Source: Fistularia commersonii
Lineage: Eukaryota > Chordata > Actinopteri > Syngnathiformes > Fistulariidae
Length of the DNA: 64,000 bases
Direction: 5' to 3'
Assembly: GCA_037954325.1 (NCBI GenBank)
Contig: JBBMNZ010000017.1
Span: 14,647,501-14,711,500, forward strand
A model generated the notes under the pieces. That model did no database searches, was not told the origin of the DNA, and was given only the letters and a program-made list of their open reading frames with translations. The position numbers and the translations under genes are program-made. Within the stretch, counting starts at the first letter, position 1; every line of letters starts with the position of its first letter. Below, piece by piece: positions 23,277 to 34,611 of the stretch.

Positions 23277-23776
23277 TGTCAGGGTTGGGCTCAAAGCATG
23301 TGTGCACTTTGTGAGCGCACACATGCTTGGGAACGTATGGGTGGCCCTGGATACCAGCTGTCAGGAAGGACTTAAAAGCTGAAGCTTTGAGTCTGGTTGC
23401 CGGGTCATTCGCAAATTTCACCATCCCTCCCCATTTGGTCCTTTCCCATTCACCAGCACATTTTCCAACCGCATTTACTTGACCAGGCTTTCTCTGGTCA
23501 GTGAATACTAGCGCCTTCCGCCTCGCCACCCATCCCTGTCCAGACTTTTCCCTTGTCGGCATGTGCTAGCGTCTTCCGTATGGCTATACGCCCCCGACCG
23601 GTCTCCCCCCCTTAGGTGTATGCTAGTTCCTCCTGTCTGATCTGCCTGTTCCCACCCTGCGTCCCCTTGCCTGTTTTTGCCCCCCTGCTGTTCTCCCGTC
23701 CAAGTAAACTTGGTTTAATCCCCTTTCTGTTTGCTGTGGAGTCCTGGATCTGTGTGTGGGTCCAACCTCTGTAACA
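23277..23776. mobile_element. Solo LTR of an LTR retrotransposon
   Basis: A 500-bp block begins TGTCAGGG and ends CTGTAACA, the canonical TG...CA ends of a long terminal repeat. It is bounded by perfect 5-bp direct repeats CCAGT at 23272-23276 and 23777-23781. Its right end, with GTGGAGTCCTGG and GTGTGGGTCC, resembles the ends of fish Gypsy-type LTRs. There is no internal gag-pol and no second LTR, so this is the product of LTR-LTR recombination. The minus-strand frame at 23263-23562 is an artefact. Family assignment to Gypsy is by resemblance only. Confidence 0.85.
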
Positions 23777-23781
23777 CCAGT

Positions 23782-24367
23782 AAACTTAAAATAGAGGCAC
23801 TGGTGAGATCAATAAAACAGAATAGTAGTGAAATTAGAACAGAAAATGTAAGATGTAGAATAAGTTCCAAAAACCTGCTATGATTAGGCATATAGTATAA
23901 GGCCTTAGGCGACTAAGGCAAGGACAAATGTAATAAACAAATGAATTGAAGAACATAATCATCACATTCAAATCTAGTTTTGATAAATACACCACTTTGG
24001 AAAATATTAGTGTGGCCGGAAACCTAAAAATAATCACAAGGCTTCTTTGAATTTTCACCCAAGGTAAATACATTTTGGATGAGAAAAGATCTAACTTCAA
24101 ATCACATTGTAGATAATACAAGAGTGATCTGAGGTTGCACTTGTATATAATACAAAGAAAGTCAAAGACACTGTGTTATGGGAGGAACAGAATAAACATT
24201 TCAGGAACAGAGTTTCACAGGAACAGGTTGATTAAGGAGTGTTTGCTTTTTTTTGTTCTCCTTATTCTTCTGAGGAAACATGATGATTTGAAATACAGTT
24301 TTTTTTTGTTTTTTTTTCAGAGCAAGCACAAAAAGTGGATCATTAACTACATTCACTGCTTCATTCG
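23782..24367. other. No gene recognised
   Basis: AT-rich and unassigned up to the LINE boundary at 24368. Poly-T runs lie at 24249-24256 and 24300-24317. Confidence 0.4.
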
Positions 24368-25370
24368 GAGGTCCACTGTGAATCAACTTCTTCCGTCTAA
24401 CCCTATTCTTTGTGTCCTTTCATCAAATAACTTAATGTTTTCTTTCACAACATGCATAAATCTTCTCCTCAGTCTTGCTCCTGGCCTCATGCCTGGTTGG
24501 TCCAACCTCAATATCCTTCTACCAATATATTCAAAAGCACTCCTCTGGAAATGTCCAAACCATCTCAGTCTAGCTTCTCCTACCTTATCTCCTAAACATC
24601 TAACATGTACCATCTTTCTGATGCACTCAGTCCTGATCCCATCCGTCCTCATCACACTTAAAGAGAACCTCAACATCTTCATCTCTGCTGCCTCCAGCTG
24701 TGCCTCCTGCCTGCAGCATCACTGGCCTCACCACTGTCTTGTACAGCTTTCCTTTCATTCTCGCTGGTATTCTTTTATTGCACATTACCCCTGACACTTT
24801 TCCCCACCCATTCAAACCTGCTTGAACAGGTTTCTTTACCTCTTTTCCACATTCTACACCTTCTTTATATCCATTTTGTGGCTTCACGGTTCCACTTGGG
24901 TCCCTCAAATGCATTCTGTCTGACCTTCTTTTCTCTCCTATCAAGGGCATACCTTCAGCTTTGAATTGTCCTCACATGCTCTCTGCTGTCACTACAGGTC
25001 ACAATGTCATCTGCAAACCTCAGGGTCCATGGTAACTCTCGTCTAATCTCATCTGTCAGCCTGTCCATCATCACAATAAACAAGACTGGGGCTCAGAACT
25101 GTTCCTGGTGTTGTTCCAACACCACCTTGAACATCTCTGTTTCATCTACAGCACACCTCACCGATATTTCACAGCTCACATACATGTCCTGCACCAGTCT
25201 TACATACTTCTCTGCCGCTCCAGACTTCATACAATACCATAGTTCATCTCTTGGCACCCTGTCATATCCCTTTTCTAGGTCTACAAAGGCACAATGCAGC
25301 GCCTTCTGACCTTCTCTGGGCTTCACTACAAGCATTCTTGAAGCAAATATTGCATCTGTAGTGCTCTGTA
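24368..25370 (-). mobile_element. LINE copy C, reverse-transcriptase half
   Basis: Same LINE family as copies A, B and D and the copy at 59-61.7 kb. On the minus strand it runs from the RT palm (about 25370) to just short of the usual 3' end (24368). Palm motif A is intact as FVDLEKGYDRVPRDELWY, and the FADDIV box is readable at about 25015 in another frame. Downstream come VSGVMCNKRIPARMKGKLYK, then MKMLRFSLSVMRTDGIRTEC and ARLRWFGHFQRSAFEYIGRR. It is broken by several frameshifts. The 219-codon plus-strand frame over it is antisense noise. Confidence 0.85.
25093..25335 (-). pseudogene. LINE reverse-transcriptase palm fragment
   Basis: An 80-residue fragment holding palm motif A: FVDLEKGYDRVP, with the catalytic Asp in VDLEK. 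It continues ELWYCMKSGAAEKYVRLVQD and VRCAVDETEMFKVVLEQHQ. The frame then ends at QEQF-stop, where the family reads QGSALSPFLF, so a frameshift separates motif A from the FADD motif downstream. It copied LINE RNA in its ancestor and is now inactive. Confidence 0.8.
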
Positions 25371-25689
25371 GAATAGCTTGAGAATACAGCTGAAAAAAGT
25401 AGTCACTGGCTGCGGCAGAGGGAGTGAAGCAGAGGGAGACGGTGTGGGCGGCTAAATGACTTCATGGCATCTCCAGTGCAACACATGCCCAGGACCGATC
25501 AGCCTGGGGAGGGTCAGCCCCGAAGGAGGGTGTATTGTAATTAAAGGCCGAAACATCCAATGAGGCGGGGCCACACAACTGATGAGCTTTCACACTGGTG
25601 GTGCCAGGTGATCATCCCCCAATGCAGCTCCACGAAAACATCTGAATCCCCATCAATGAGGACATCAGAACACCAAATTTATCTGGAGT
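25371..25689. other. Unrecognised insert between LINE copy C halves
   Basis: About 320 bases separate the two recognisable halves of LINE copy C. The composition differs (GC-richer, with GGGGAGGGTCAGCCCCGAAG near 25513). It may be a diverged part of the LINE linker or another insertion. I see no ends or duplication. Confidence 0.4.
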
Positions 25690-26135
25690 TTTGCAAACCC
25701 CAACAGCATGTTTCCCCCTATATCCCTATCCTGGATACTCAACCTGCCCATCATCATCTCTATTGCCTACATCTACATCAACATGTCGAGTGAAGCCTGC
25801 GCTGTACACACTCTCACACTCCTGGAGATATTCTGCACCACGTCACCTGACTTCAGAATTTTCTCTCTAGTCCAATACCTCCTAAAAGCCCCAACAAATG
25901 CTTCCTTCACTTCTACTCCATTTCTCTTCCTTTCGATACCTTGGCAATTCGACATCCGCCCCTAGGTTTTTGGCCTTACCACCTCACCAACTAGACTTCC
26001 TGGACACACAGTAAACCCACCTTCTCTCTCGGCATGTCTACCAACCCCTGCCTTTCCTTTGTCCTCTCTGCTTCTGAACTCACCACCTTCCATTCCTTCT
26101 TGAACCTAGAATTGCCAATGTTACCCATAAGGTAG
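25690..26135 (-). mobile_element. LINE copy C, endonuclease part
   Basis: The minus strand aligns with the 5' part of the same LINE. LADMMQRRKVDILCVQE is represented by LVDMPREKVGLLCVQE (about 26050-26000), and the GRKRNGVGV motif by IERKRNGVEVKEAFVG (about 25935-25890). The later endonuclease stretch with DRN is at about 25735. It is frameshifted, with deletions. The divergence is larger than in the other copies, so this may be an older insertion. Confidence 0.6.
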
Positions 26136-26955
26136 GAGAATATATCCACTGTATCCACTGTGCCACCATGCCCCACCCCTTCATTTATCTATTTTCTTCA
26201 TTTTGTAATCGCTTTTGTAGGTTCCTGGCATTGATTATTACATTTTATTTTTATGCAGCCTTCGTCAAAGGATGCCTGTACATCATCAATGTAACTATCA
26301 CATTGTGATCATTTTGTAGGACAAACATGTGGTAAAAAAATTACACATTTGGTTTCCAGTTGGATTATTCTGAAATTGCTTTGTAAGTCAGATGGCTGTG
26401 ACAAAGCCGATAAAACTTTACTTTGTTGAATGTTAAACTGCCCTTTGAGTTGGTCACACATGTACAAATTAAAAGGATCATGATCACGATTGAGAATTAA
26501 TTGGTCAGAAGAACACACCAACCAATGAGGTCATCACAAATTACGATAGAATACCTTTCAGTTTATATTTCGCCATTGACCCCCCAAGACATTTTAACAT
26601 TTAATGATTGTTTAATAGTTGAAAGAGTGATGCCAAGTTGACTGGTGTTTCTTTATACTCACACGGCTCCCTTATGGCACCATCTACTATGAGCTCACAA
26701 CAAACAAAAATATAATGTAAGTACTTCCTTGAGGTAACAAAGGCCAGTGCAGAGTTCTCTGTTGACAAAAAAAAAAAAAAGTCGTAGGGTAAAAGAGCAA
26801 GATGTGAGGAGGAAGCAAACACAAAAAAGTAAAGCTCTTGAAGCTCTTAAGGGTACACATCAGCGTAACGCAAGATGTTCGAAATTGCATTTTGAAATGT
26901 TCACCACTGGCCTCGGTCCAGACTCGTAGCGAGATGTTATCATATTTGTCCTTCA
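26136..26955. other. No gene recognised
   Basis: A scrap of SINE-like head (CCACTGTGCCACCATGCCCC, minus orientation) lies at 26155-26175 beside the LINE end. Poly-A of 14 bases lies at 26767-26780. The rest is unassigned. Confidence 0.4.
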
Positions 26956-27025
26956 ATCCATCCATTTTCTGCCGCTTATCCTACAGTTAGGGCCACAGGG
27001 GATGCAGGAGCCTATTCCAGCTGCC
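26956..27025 (-). repeat. SINE-like repeat, 3' tail only (copy 3)
   Basis: On the minus strand: GGCAGCTGGAATAGGCTCC, then CCCTAACTGTAGGATAAGCGG and CAGAAAATGGATGGA. This is the 3' tail of the family. Its end strongly resembles the 3' end of the Rex3 copy at 40311. Confidence 0.85.
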
Positions 27026-28607
27026 AATAAATTAATAATATTTGTCATAAACAAAATTCAGTGGCTTTCTATAATTCTTTAAGATTATGAAGACATTTTT
27101 TTTTCACCAGCCTTGCTAAATGCACAATCGTAACATCACCATCGGATGACTGGTTTTTAAAGAGGTCGAGACCACATGCCACTTATTTCCTCACATGGAC
27201 TCAGTTTATGTTTTTATTGATGGCCAGTAATTTCAACAACCCTTAATTAACAATTAGACGGCCTTGGTCTCAAAAAAAGGCCACGCACTTTGAAAATGCA
27301 CTCCGTATAATTTCTTCTGGCATTTTGTACCGAGATTGAATACTTAGAGCATGTCATCAAACAAACAGCACCGGTATGCTTCTCCTTCTTTTCTTGTTTT
27401 GCTTGAAGTAGTTTCCATTATATCGCCCGGTTATATCGTCTTGGGGCATCAGAGAGCAGATACAGACTTACAGTGAGTTTCTCCTGTTCCACGACACGCA
27501 TCACAAATCTAAACTGCAGTTGACTTGAATTGGGTGACTTTCAAGCCTTTTGCTCTGGAGGGGAACTCATTACATTTTGCATGAACTCATTAACAGACAT
27601 TGTACACCCTATGTGGAATTTATCAGGAGCAGTTTTTTTTTCCCCCTTTTTTTGGCGTTGTTTACAAACTAATTTGTGATGATCCAGACTGGCACTGGAG
27701 CACTGCTTTAGACTAACAAGAAAATAAAATAGTAACCCCATCATGAACATTTTTTCAAGAGTTGCGGCTGATTGTAGCTGTAGTTTCGTGATTACAAAGC
27801 TCAGGTCTTTTTAATTTGATTTATTCATTTATTTATTTTGGTGAAAAAATGTCAAATCCTGAACCCGGGGGCACATTTATACAAATGTGATAAATGCCGA
27901 CAAAGCAGTGTGACTGCCCCAATGAAAGGCAGTCTCACCAACTCTCCCTCTTGATGTTTCCAGATAACAAGCCTCTCATTATTGAAGCTAAGCCAGCTAG
28001 CAGAGGAGTCAGTTTGGCCCAAGGGAGCAATAGCACAACAGGAATGTTTCGAGTATACTTATTCTCTGGTCTTTGTCCATAATAGTACTGCTACCGACCA
28101 AGAGCTGGACTGACTTTTGCAGTGAAAAGGTCATCCAGAAAAAAAAAAAAAAAACAACCTCCTGGAGTCTATGTGCAGCTGCGTTTTTGCCATATTTTCT
28201 TTTAATTAAAGTGTCAATGATGACCGCCACCTGCCATGTAGCTGGGATGTCCCATAAGCTGTGGTGTTAAACTGGATCAAGGACCTTCAAAATCGATGTT
28301 TACAAAACGTACACAAAATGACAATGCTGTGAGTCTCCTAAACTTGATCCTATGATCCTGGTGAGGCTCAGTGATGCTGGTTTCAGAACTGACAATACCA
28401 CATGGCATTAAAAAAAACATAAACAACTACAGATTCAGGATAAAGCATCTAATTTTTGTCTCCAACATATCTGGCATGAATTACGCAAAGACTATTTGAA
28501 GTGACACTGGTTACCGTTTCCTGGGGGCGCACATTAGCATGCTCTTTGTCCAGTGTGATGCAGGAAACAACACCAGGGTAATGGACAGACTGCTGGCATG
28601 ATGTATA
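27026..28607. other. No gene recognised
   Basis: AT-rich and unassigned. A 16-base poly-A lies at about 28139-28154. Confidence 0.4.
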
Positions 28608-28885
28608 ACATGTAAATAAAAACAGAATACAATGATTTGCATGTCATTTTCAACCAATATTCAGTTGAATACTCATATTCAGTTGATGTTCAAACTTATA
28701 AAATTTAATGCTTTTTGCAAACGTTCACTCATTTTGAATTTGATGCCTGCAACACATTAAATAAATCTGGGAAAGGGGCATTTTCCCACTGTTACATCAC
28801 CTTTCCGTTAAACAACGCTCAGTAAGCATCTCGGAACTGAGGACACTAATTGTTTAAGCTTTGTAAGTGGAAATCTTTCAAGACA
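28608..28885 (+). mobile_element. DNA-transposon remnant, Kolobok/Tc1-like fish family
   Basis: TGTAAATAAAAACAGAATAC, AATGATTTGCATGTCATTTTC, then TCATTTTGAATTTGATGCCT and GCAACACATTA form the subterminal part of a very common fish DNA transposon. AAACAACGCTCAGTAAGCAT, GGAACTGAGGACACTAATTG and AAGCTTTGTAAGTGGAAATC continue it. The usual terminal CCAAAAAAGTTGGGAC is not recognisable on either side. I recall this family as Kolobok/T2, but the superfamily is uncertain. Confidence 0.65.
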
Positions 28886-28973
28886 GAAATACAGGGAAAG
28901 GGAAGAGAGGCTTGGAAGCTTTGTTATTGTTCAAACAGACAAAGAGAGGGGGATACAGAGAATAAGGTTAGAG

Positions 28974-29250
28974 CAGAGGTGTCAAACTAATTTTGGTCCG
29001 AGGGCCACATACGGCCTAATTTGATGCCAAAAAGGCCGGACCAGTAAAATCATTACCTACAAGTAAGTATTAAGTCCAAACTTTTCCTTTGTTTCAGTGT
29101 AAAAGAGGTAAACAGGTAAATTATGAAAATCTTTATATGTAATGAACTGTTCCTCTAAAAAATACATGATGAATTAATATTAAAAATGAATATTAAAAAA
29201 GAATTGATGAAATTACACCCTAAAAATATTGAGTGAAAAGAGAATATCTT
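28974..29250 (+). mobile_element. hAT-like non-autonomous repeat, left end
   Basis: It starts CAGAGGTGTCAAACTAATTT, GGTCCGAGGGCCACATACGG and continues GGCCGGACCAGTAAAATCA, the conserved left end of an abundant fish hAT-derived repeat. The right terminal repeat and the 8-bp duplication of the left flank (GGTTAGAG) are not visible, so the right boundary is arbitrary. Confidence 0.6.
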
Positions 29251-29706
29251 GTCACTGTGGGAAAATGTGCCACTAGAATTTATGAGAAAATGGATTGATA
29301 GCAGGTATAAGAGGAGGTATAATGTTTACAGGGCTAATGGTGACTATTCTGGTTATTAAATCAATCTTTTTATTTTTGCCCTTTTTTTTTGTGTTTTTTA
29401 AAGAGATAAGAATAGAAAAGATCGTTTTAACATTAGACGTTTTTTCATCAAAAAATCATTTTGTTTTCAAATTTCGAAGCAAAAAAAAAATACTCTGTGA
29501 AGTTAATTTTTCCTTGTCCGTTTTTTTCCGTTACTAACACCAAAGAAATTGATAACGCAGCACAAAAACAACACATGATGGTACATTTTGACAACCCATA
29601 ACATAGTAATCTGAGGTAAAGTACATATTACTCAGGTAATTCCAATTTCATTGAGGTTTTGGTTTGGCTAGAGACAACCGCAGTGGTAAATGCAGTGCGT
29701 CGGTGG
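29251..29706. other. No gene recognised
   Basis: Possibly the decayed right part of the preceding hAT-like repeat. Poly-T/A-rich runs are the only structure. Confidence 0.35.
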
Positions 29707-29793
29707 GTGAGTGAGTGAGTGAGTGAGTGAGTGAGTGAGTGAGTGACTAACTAACTCACTAACTCACTAACTCACTCACTCACTCACTCACTC
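29707..29793. repeat. Fold-back microsatellite (GTGA)n / (CTCA)n
   Basis: Ten GTGA units (29707-29746) are followed by a CTAA/CTCA mixture (29747-29770) and then almost six CTCA units (29771-29793), the inverted complement of the first run. The DNA can form a hairpin of about 23 perfect base pairs plus imperfect extension. Confidence 0.95.
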
Positions 29794-29883
29794 CAGTCAA
29801 TCTGGGGAAATTCTATAGTTTTGCAAGTGTAATAAATTCACTCCATTTACCATGGGAACAGTCACTTTCCTTGATGTGCATCC

Positions 29884-29921
29884 ACACACACATACACACA
29901 GGCATGCACGCACACACACAC

Positions 29922-29955
<34 letters not shown>
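29884..29955. repeat. (CA)n microsatellite
   Basis: About 36 dinucleotides with a few CATA, GGCATG and CG interruptions. Confidence 0.95.
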
Positions 29956-29958
<3 letters not shown>

Positions 29959-30979
29959 GTTACTCATTTGAATGCACTCAGACGCGTTTCCAGATCATCA
30001 AGACTATTTTTAGCTGACTGCTGGCTTACACTTTAAATCCTCCCCGTCCTCTTTTTTTTTTTTTTTGAGGTCCCACCTCTATCCTGCTGTCTCTGCTCTT
30101 TCTCTGCATATAAACCTATAAATTTGTACCTCCTAGACTTTTCTGACCTAACTTCACTATTTTTCCAGCATGTCGTTCTTAACTCAAAAGCCAGTGCTTT
30201 TGGCCGGCCTTTAACCAAGTAATCAGCATCTTTCACTAATGCAAGAAAACATACAATTTCCCTATTTTTGCTTTCTCAATTTTGTGATTTGTCCCATGAA
30301 GAGCAGAATCAAGAAATCTGTTAGTATGTGGCAGCATGATAAAAAGAGTTTGTTGCCCTCAGGATAATGATTTACATTTTCAGTCCAGGGGGTGAATATA
30401 ATACATTATTTGATTTAGAGGCTTGACATGTCGATAAGAAATGGAAATGAGGCCGGCGCATATAAACAACTACACATTCTCTTACTGTTCTGCATTCATT
30501 TCTTTCACCTTATTTTATGTCCACCTCTAAATCATTTCAGAGCTGACGTGCAAGGAAAATCGAGCAGACAACAGAAATAAGGATATAAAGTGATAAATGG
30601 ACCATTATTAAAGGACGATAAGGGAAAGAAAAAAAATGCTAGACAAGGAAGCTGCTAATTTGTTGTATTAATTATCTGATGGACAAGAGTCTTTTACCAC
30701 CTCTGAGCCAGAGGTTTGACGGTGTTTTAAAGAAAGGATCAAGCACAGCTTTTCAGCTTTAACATCCATTTTGGTGTGTGTGTCCACTCTTGGTCCTGTG
30801 CAGTGTGCATGAAGGAGAAATTCAATCTTCTGATGAAAAAAAAAAGCTGTCTCTAGCCCAGTGAAACTGAAGACTGATTTTGCTTTGGTTGTTGCTCTGG
30901 TTCTGAGATGGCTATTTGGTTGAGTGGTCACTTCTGACTTCCGACTACTAGTACTTTGGATCTTCGGTGACTGAATTGC
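29956..30979. other. No gene recognised
   Basis: A 15-base poly-T at 30052-30066 precedes a 67-codon minus-strand frame (30033-30236) whose protein I do not recognise. No exon or repeat can be supported. Confidence 0.35.
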
Positions 30980-31044
30980 ACTTCTTGTAAGTCGCTTTAC
31001 ATAAAAGCGTCTGCCAAATGATTGTAATGTAATGTAATGTAATG
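30980..31044 (+). mobile_element. L2/UnaL2-type 3' tail with (TGTAA)n
   Basis: TTGTAAGTCGCTTTACATAA, AAGCGTCTGCCAAATGAT is followed by TGTAATGTAATGTAATGTAATG. This is the conserved stem-loop 3' end shared by UnaL2-type LINEs and the SINEs that use them (GCTTT...AAAGC forms the stem), with the diagnostic TGTAA repeats. One stem position differs from the usual GGATAAAAGCG. No upstream LINE or SINE body is recognised. Confidence 0.85.
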
Positions 31045-31806
31045 CTTTATCCAAAAAGGTTAGAATTCTTAACACTGAATGACTTTTGGGACGCAAAACA
31101 ATGAGAAAACCACGAGTATTGGTTTTGATCAACGGGTTAGCTCCCTAGCCGAATATCTCAATGTCTAACACAACACTGAAAGAAATACTTTTACTGTCTT
31201 TAGGGGAAATGGCGCATGAGATATTTAATAAAACTCACAGCAGGGATGGATTGCACTAATTGAGGTGTGATGATTTTTATAAGCCTTGCCTTTTTACAAC
31301 ATATAGTATATGATCCAACAGCTCTTGTAGGAATAAGGTTTGCTTACCTCAAAAATGTTCTCCTTTTATTTTGAGACGTTTTTTTGTTCTAAAAGGCAGA
31401 CATTTAGCCGGCGCCGCCAATCGGTAAAAACACTTCACCTAAACGTTCGTTGTCCTCCAGAGTAACTTTTTTTTTTGAGTCCCTTCAGCAAAAACTAACC
31501 GTCTTGTCAAATTAACAAATTTCCCCAAGATTAATGTCCAACAGTCTGAATGTATTTGACTAGGACACAGATAGAAAAATGCTGTAGCAGCTGCTGCAGA
31601 TAACCGTCCTCACATGCTTCCAGAGAAAATGAAAATGCAAATTGTTTAATCTAAAGCAGGGATGGAACCCATGAAAGTAACCGGATGACTCCATAAATGG
31701 AATTATCAAATAGTCCCATGACCTTCAAGGCTAAAAATGTTTTGCTAATGTGTGTAAAGTATAGTTTTGTTTCTGATGCAAGGTTTCATTTCAAAACATC
31801 AAACTT
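31045..31806. other. No gene recognised
   Basis: Unassigned. A T-run near 31470-31477 and GCCGGCGCCGCC at 31408-31419 stand out only by composition. Confidence 0.35.
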
Positions 31807-32159
31807 GCTCTGCAAAAAATGTGCGGGCCACATCTGGCCTGTTTTTCATTTTTTATCCGGCTCGCCAAACTATTTCCTTTAAATATTTTAATAAGTATTT
31901 TCAATCCACACTGAATTTAGAAACTCCTTATTTTTTTCTTTTGTTTAATTTTGAATGGATGATTAAATACAAGATATTTTTATGATCATTAAAGATTTTA
32001 AAGGTGAAATAAAATGCCAAAATATTTAAATATTGAAATTGCAATTTTCATTTTGTTCAATTTACATGATACCTAGTATTCCTGCGCTTAAACAAGAAAT
32101 AATAATGAATAATTGAATAAGAAATGTAGCTCGCCAGCCAAAATAATTGCCCACCCCTG
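31807..32159. mobile_element. hAT-like non-autonomous repeat, right end clear
   Basis: The right end reads inward on the minus strand as CAGGGGTGGGCAATTATTTT, GGCTGGCGAGC, a known fish/vertebrate hAT-type terminus. The left side contains the partner segment GTGCGGGCCACATCTGGCC, but its terminal CAG is decayed. No 8-bp duplication is identified, and the AT-rich interior is non-coding. Confidence 0.6.
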
Positions 32160-34611
32160 ATCTAGAGGGCTGAATGTGCAAATTGTAAATCAATTTCAAG
32201 GTATTTATTTTCCAAAATACTGCAACATCACACATATGACAGTCCAAACCTGTTGACAGACGTGCAGACGTGCTCCCAATAATCAGCCAGTCAGCAAAAC
32301 CTTATTATAAGAAACCGACGAAAACTTCTGTGTATTCATGTTGATGAAACTCTCCAAGCTGCCGCGTCTCCCAGGTGTTAACGTGGCATATTTCTATGCC
32401 CAAGCTCAGTGAGGATGGCCTGAAAACCTGAAAGAATACAGACCTGCCATCAGTCCTGTCACACACCTGATACATTCTGGAGTCAGCCCTGATTTTCCTC
32501 AACTAGAGTCTTTTAAAATATTCAGAGGGGAGTGGAAGCATAGTGGCTCACATGTGGGAAGCCAGAGTCAACTGTCTTCAATATGATAAGGATAAAGTGA
32601 AGCGTTAATACATGCCATGAATCGCTATTGATGTCAATACGTGTGGCTATAAGAAAAAAACGTACCTTTTGACATTATTGTATAATTTACAATCTTTTTG
32701 TATGAACTTCTTTACCCCGGGGCCTTCTACTTAAAACGCTGTTCTGGACGTCACAGATCAATGAACTATGAACACAGTATCTTGAATACTACTACAGTTG
32801 TTGCATCAGTGGCAGTGCTTTTTGGTGCGCTGGTTCGCCGTGTGTCAGTAAGATGAACTGTGTTTTGGCTCTTTTTCTTTTAAGGAGCTCTGCATTTGAT
32901 CTGCTATCCAAATGAATTTGAATGTATCTGTCTATTCTTGCAGTTGATATGCATTATGATTATGTTACAAATATATATTGCAGACACCATTCCCACCAAA
33001 CGCAGAAAAAAACGGTGCTCCAATTAGCACACAGTGATTTAAATAGTTTAAAGTATGACAATAAATTTTACACCTGTGAGAATATTAAAGCCCATGAAGG
33101 GACTTATGGAGACTTGAGGGAGGAGTGTGGCTTCTGTAAATAACAGTTAAATACAATTTACATCATATCATGTCATATTCTGTATTCATCAAACTCTTTT
33201 GGTATGAGTGGCAAGATTTATTTGAGGTCATTTTTACTTAAATAGGTAAATATAAATCCTCAAGTCTTATCAGTAGGTGATGACGGAACAATCTGTTACC
33301 AGTAGTCCAGGAATTCATGAGAGCCAAGTTTTGTAATGTTTTTGGGTTGTTCCAAACTATTCATTTATTTAAAAAATGAGGTTACAGTAGTTTTTAATAT
33401 TCATATTACACATTATTCATTCTGTGGGAACATAAGTTAGTCAGCAAATAGACCATTCCATGTCTTAAAGTTGGGCAATAGACAGATCTAGTGTGATACA
33501 ATATTCATTTTATGAAGTAGGAATGGAATTATTTCATCTTTCTTATCATCTTTTGATTTTTGCCACTGGAAACCACACTCAGAAATTCAGTTTACCAGTT
33601 TGCCAGTTAATACACAGACGTTGTAAAATCCTACAAATGTGTTTTTGTAGATTTGTTGTATTGTTTTATTCATTCTGATGGCACACAAACAAAGCAAAAG
33701 GAGGGGGAAAAATGGGATGAATGTGGAGGGGTAAAATCGAGATCTCTCTTTTTCTTTCTCTCTCTCTCTCTCTCTCTTTTACCCGCTCACTTGCTTTCCC
33801 ACCGTCTCTCTCACACACAACCTACTGAATGAAAAACACTGTCCCACAGATCAAATGTCATTTTATCATTCAACATCGGTTTGCTTCAAGTCAGCAAAGC
33901 TTTACATCTTAAGACATTGAGACATCAAACATTTAAACCAGCTTGAATTGAACATGGGATTAGAAGGAGGCTGATTGATTGATAGGCTGATATATAGCCA
34001 ATGTATTGGAATGATCAATGGTGAAGATGAACATTCACTTTGAGTCGGCCATATCTCCTGAACCGCAAATGATGAAACAGGAGAGGTAAAGTATATTTGA
34101 CCACAAAACTGTCCAAGGAATGAATCAAATTTCACCAGCATATATGCAGTCACTGTATCTTTTCCACTCTTTGAGTATTGCAAACACAGATAGCTAGTCT
34201 TGCTTCTACATTGCATTCAAGAAATACATTTTCTTTTGTGCCTTGCAGGGGTGCAAAAGACCAAGAGTATAGTAGACACTGCACATACAAAAATGAAAAT
34301 AAAAATGATTGGTAATAATGTACTGTTGTGTTAATTGTCTACCAAAAATGTGTAGAAAATTTTAATATTTAATATTTTATTTTGCTTAAAACGTCAAATA
34401 CATTTATGCAAATAACAAACAAACTGACTTACAACCAAAAATACTCAACATCAGAACCCAGAAGTACTGTATGTATGCAACTGCTTTTTTTTTATTTTGT
34501 TTTTTTTATATCTTTTGTCCCTACATAAGTAAGAGGCTAATACAACATAATATATAACTAATGAATAAATAAATAGGAGGAGTGTACCACCATGTGATAA
34601 TATTGTACAGC
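32160..34611. other. No gene recognised
   Basis: Long unassigned AT-rich stretch. A (TC)n run lies at 33756-33777. No known repeat or coding motif is seen. Confidence 0.4.

Noticed and set aside
24135..24794. Longest open frame of the window (219 codons, plus strand)
   Set aside because: Its second half is antisense to LINE copy C and the first half is unrelated poly-T-bearing sequence. The protein has no recognisable domain.
29707..29955. Regular repeats that might be mistaken for a CRISPR array
   Set aside because: They are 2-4-base microsatellites without spacers, in a vertebrate genome.
30033..30236. Minus-strand frame followed by a poly-A (poly-T on plus), suggesting a processed pseudogene
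   Set aside because: The A-run is within the frame, there is no polyadenylation signal at the right distance, and the protein is not recognised.
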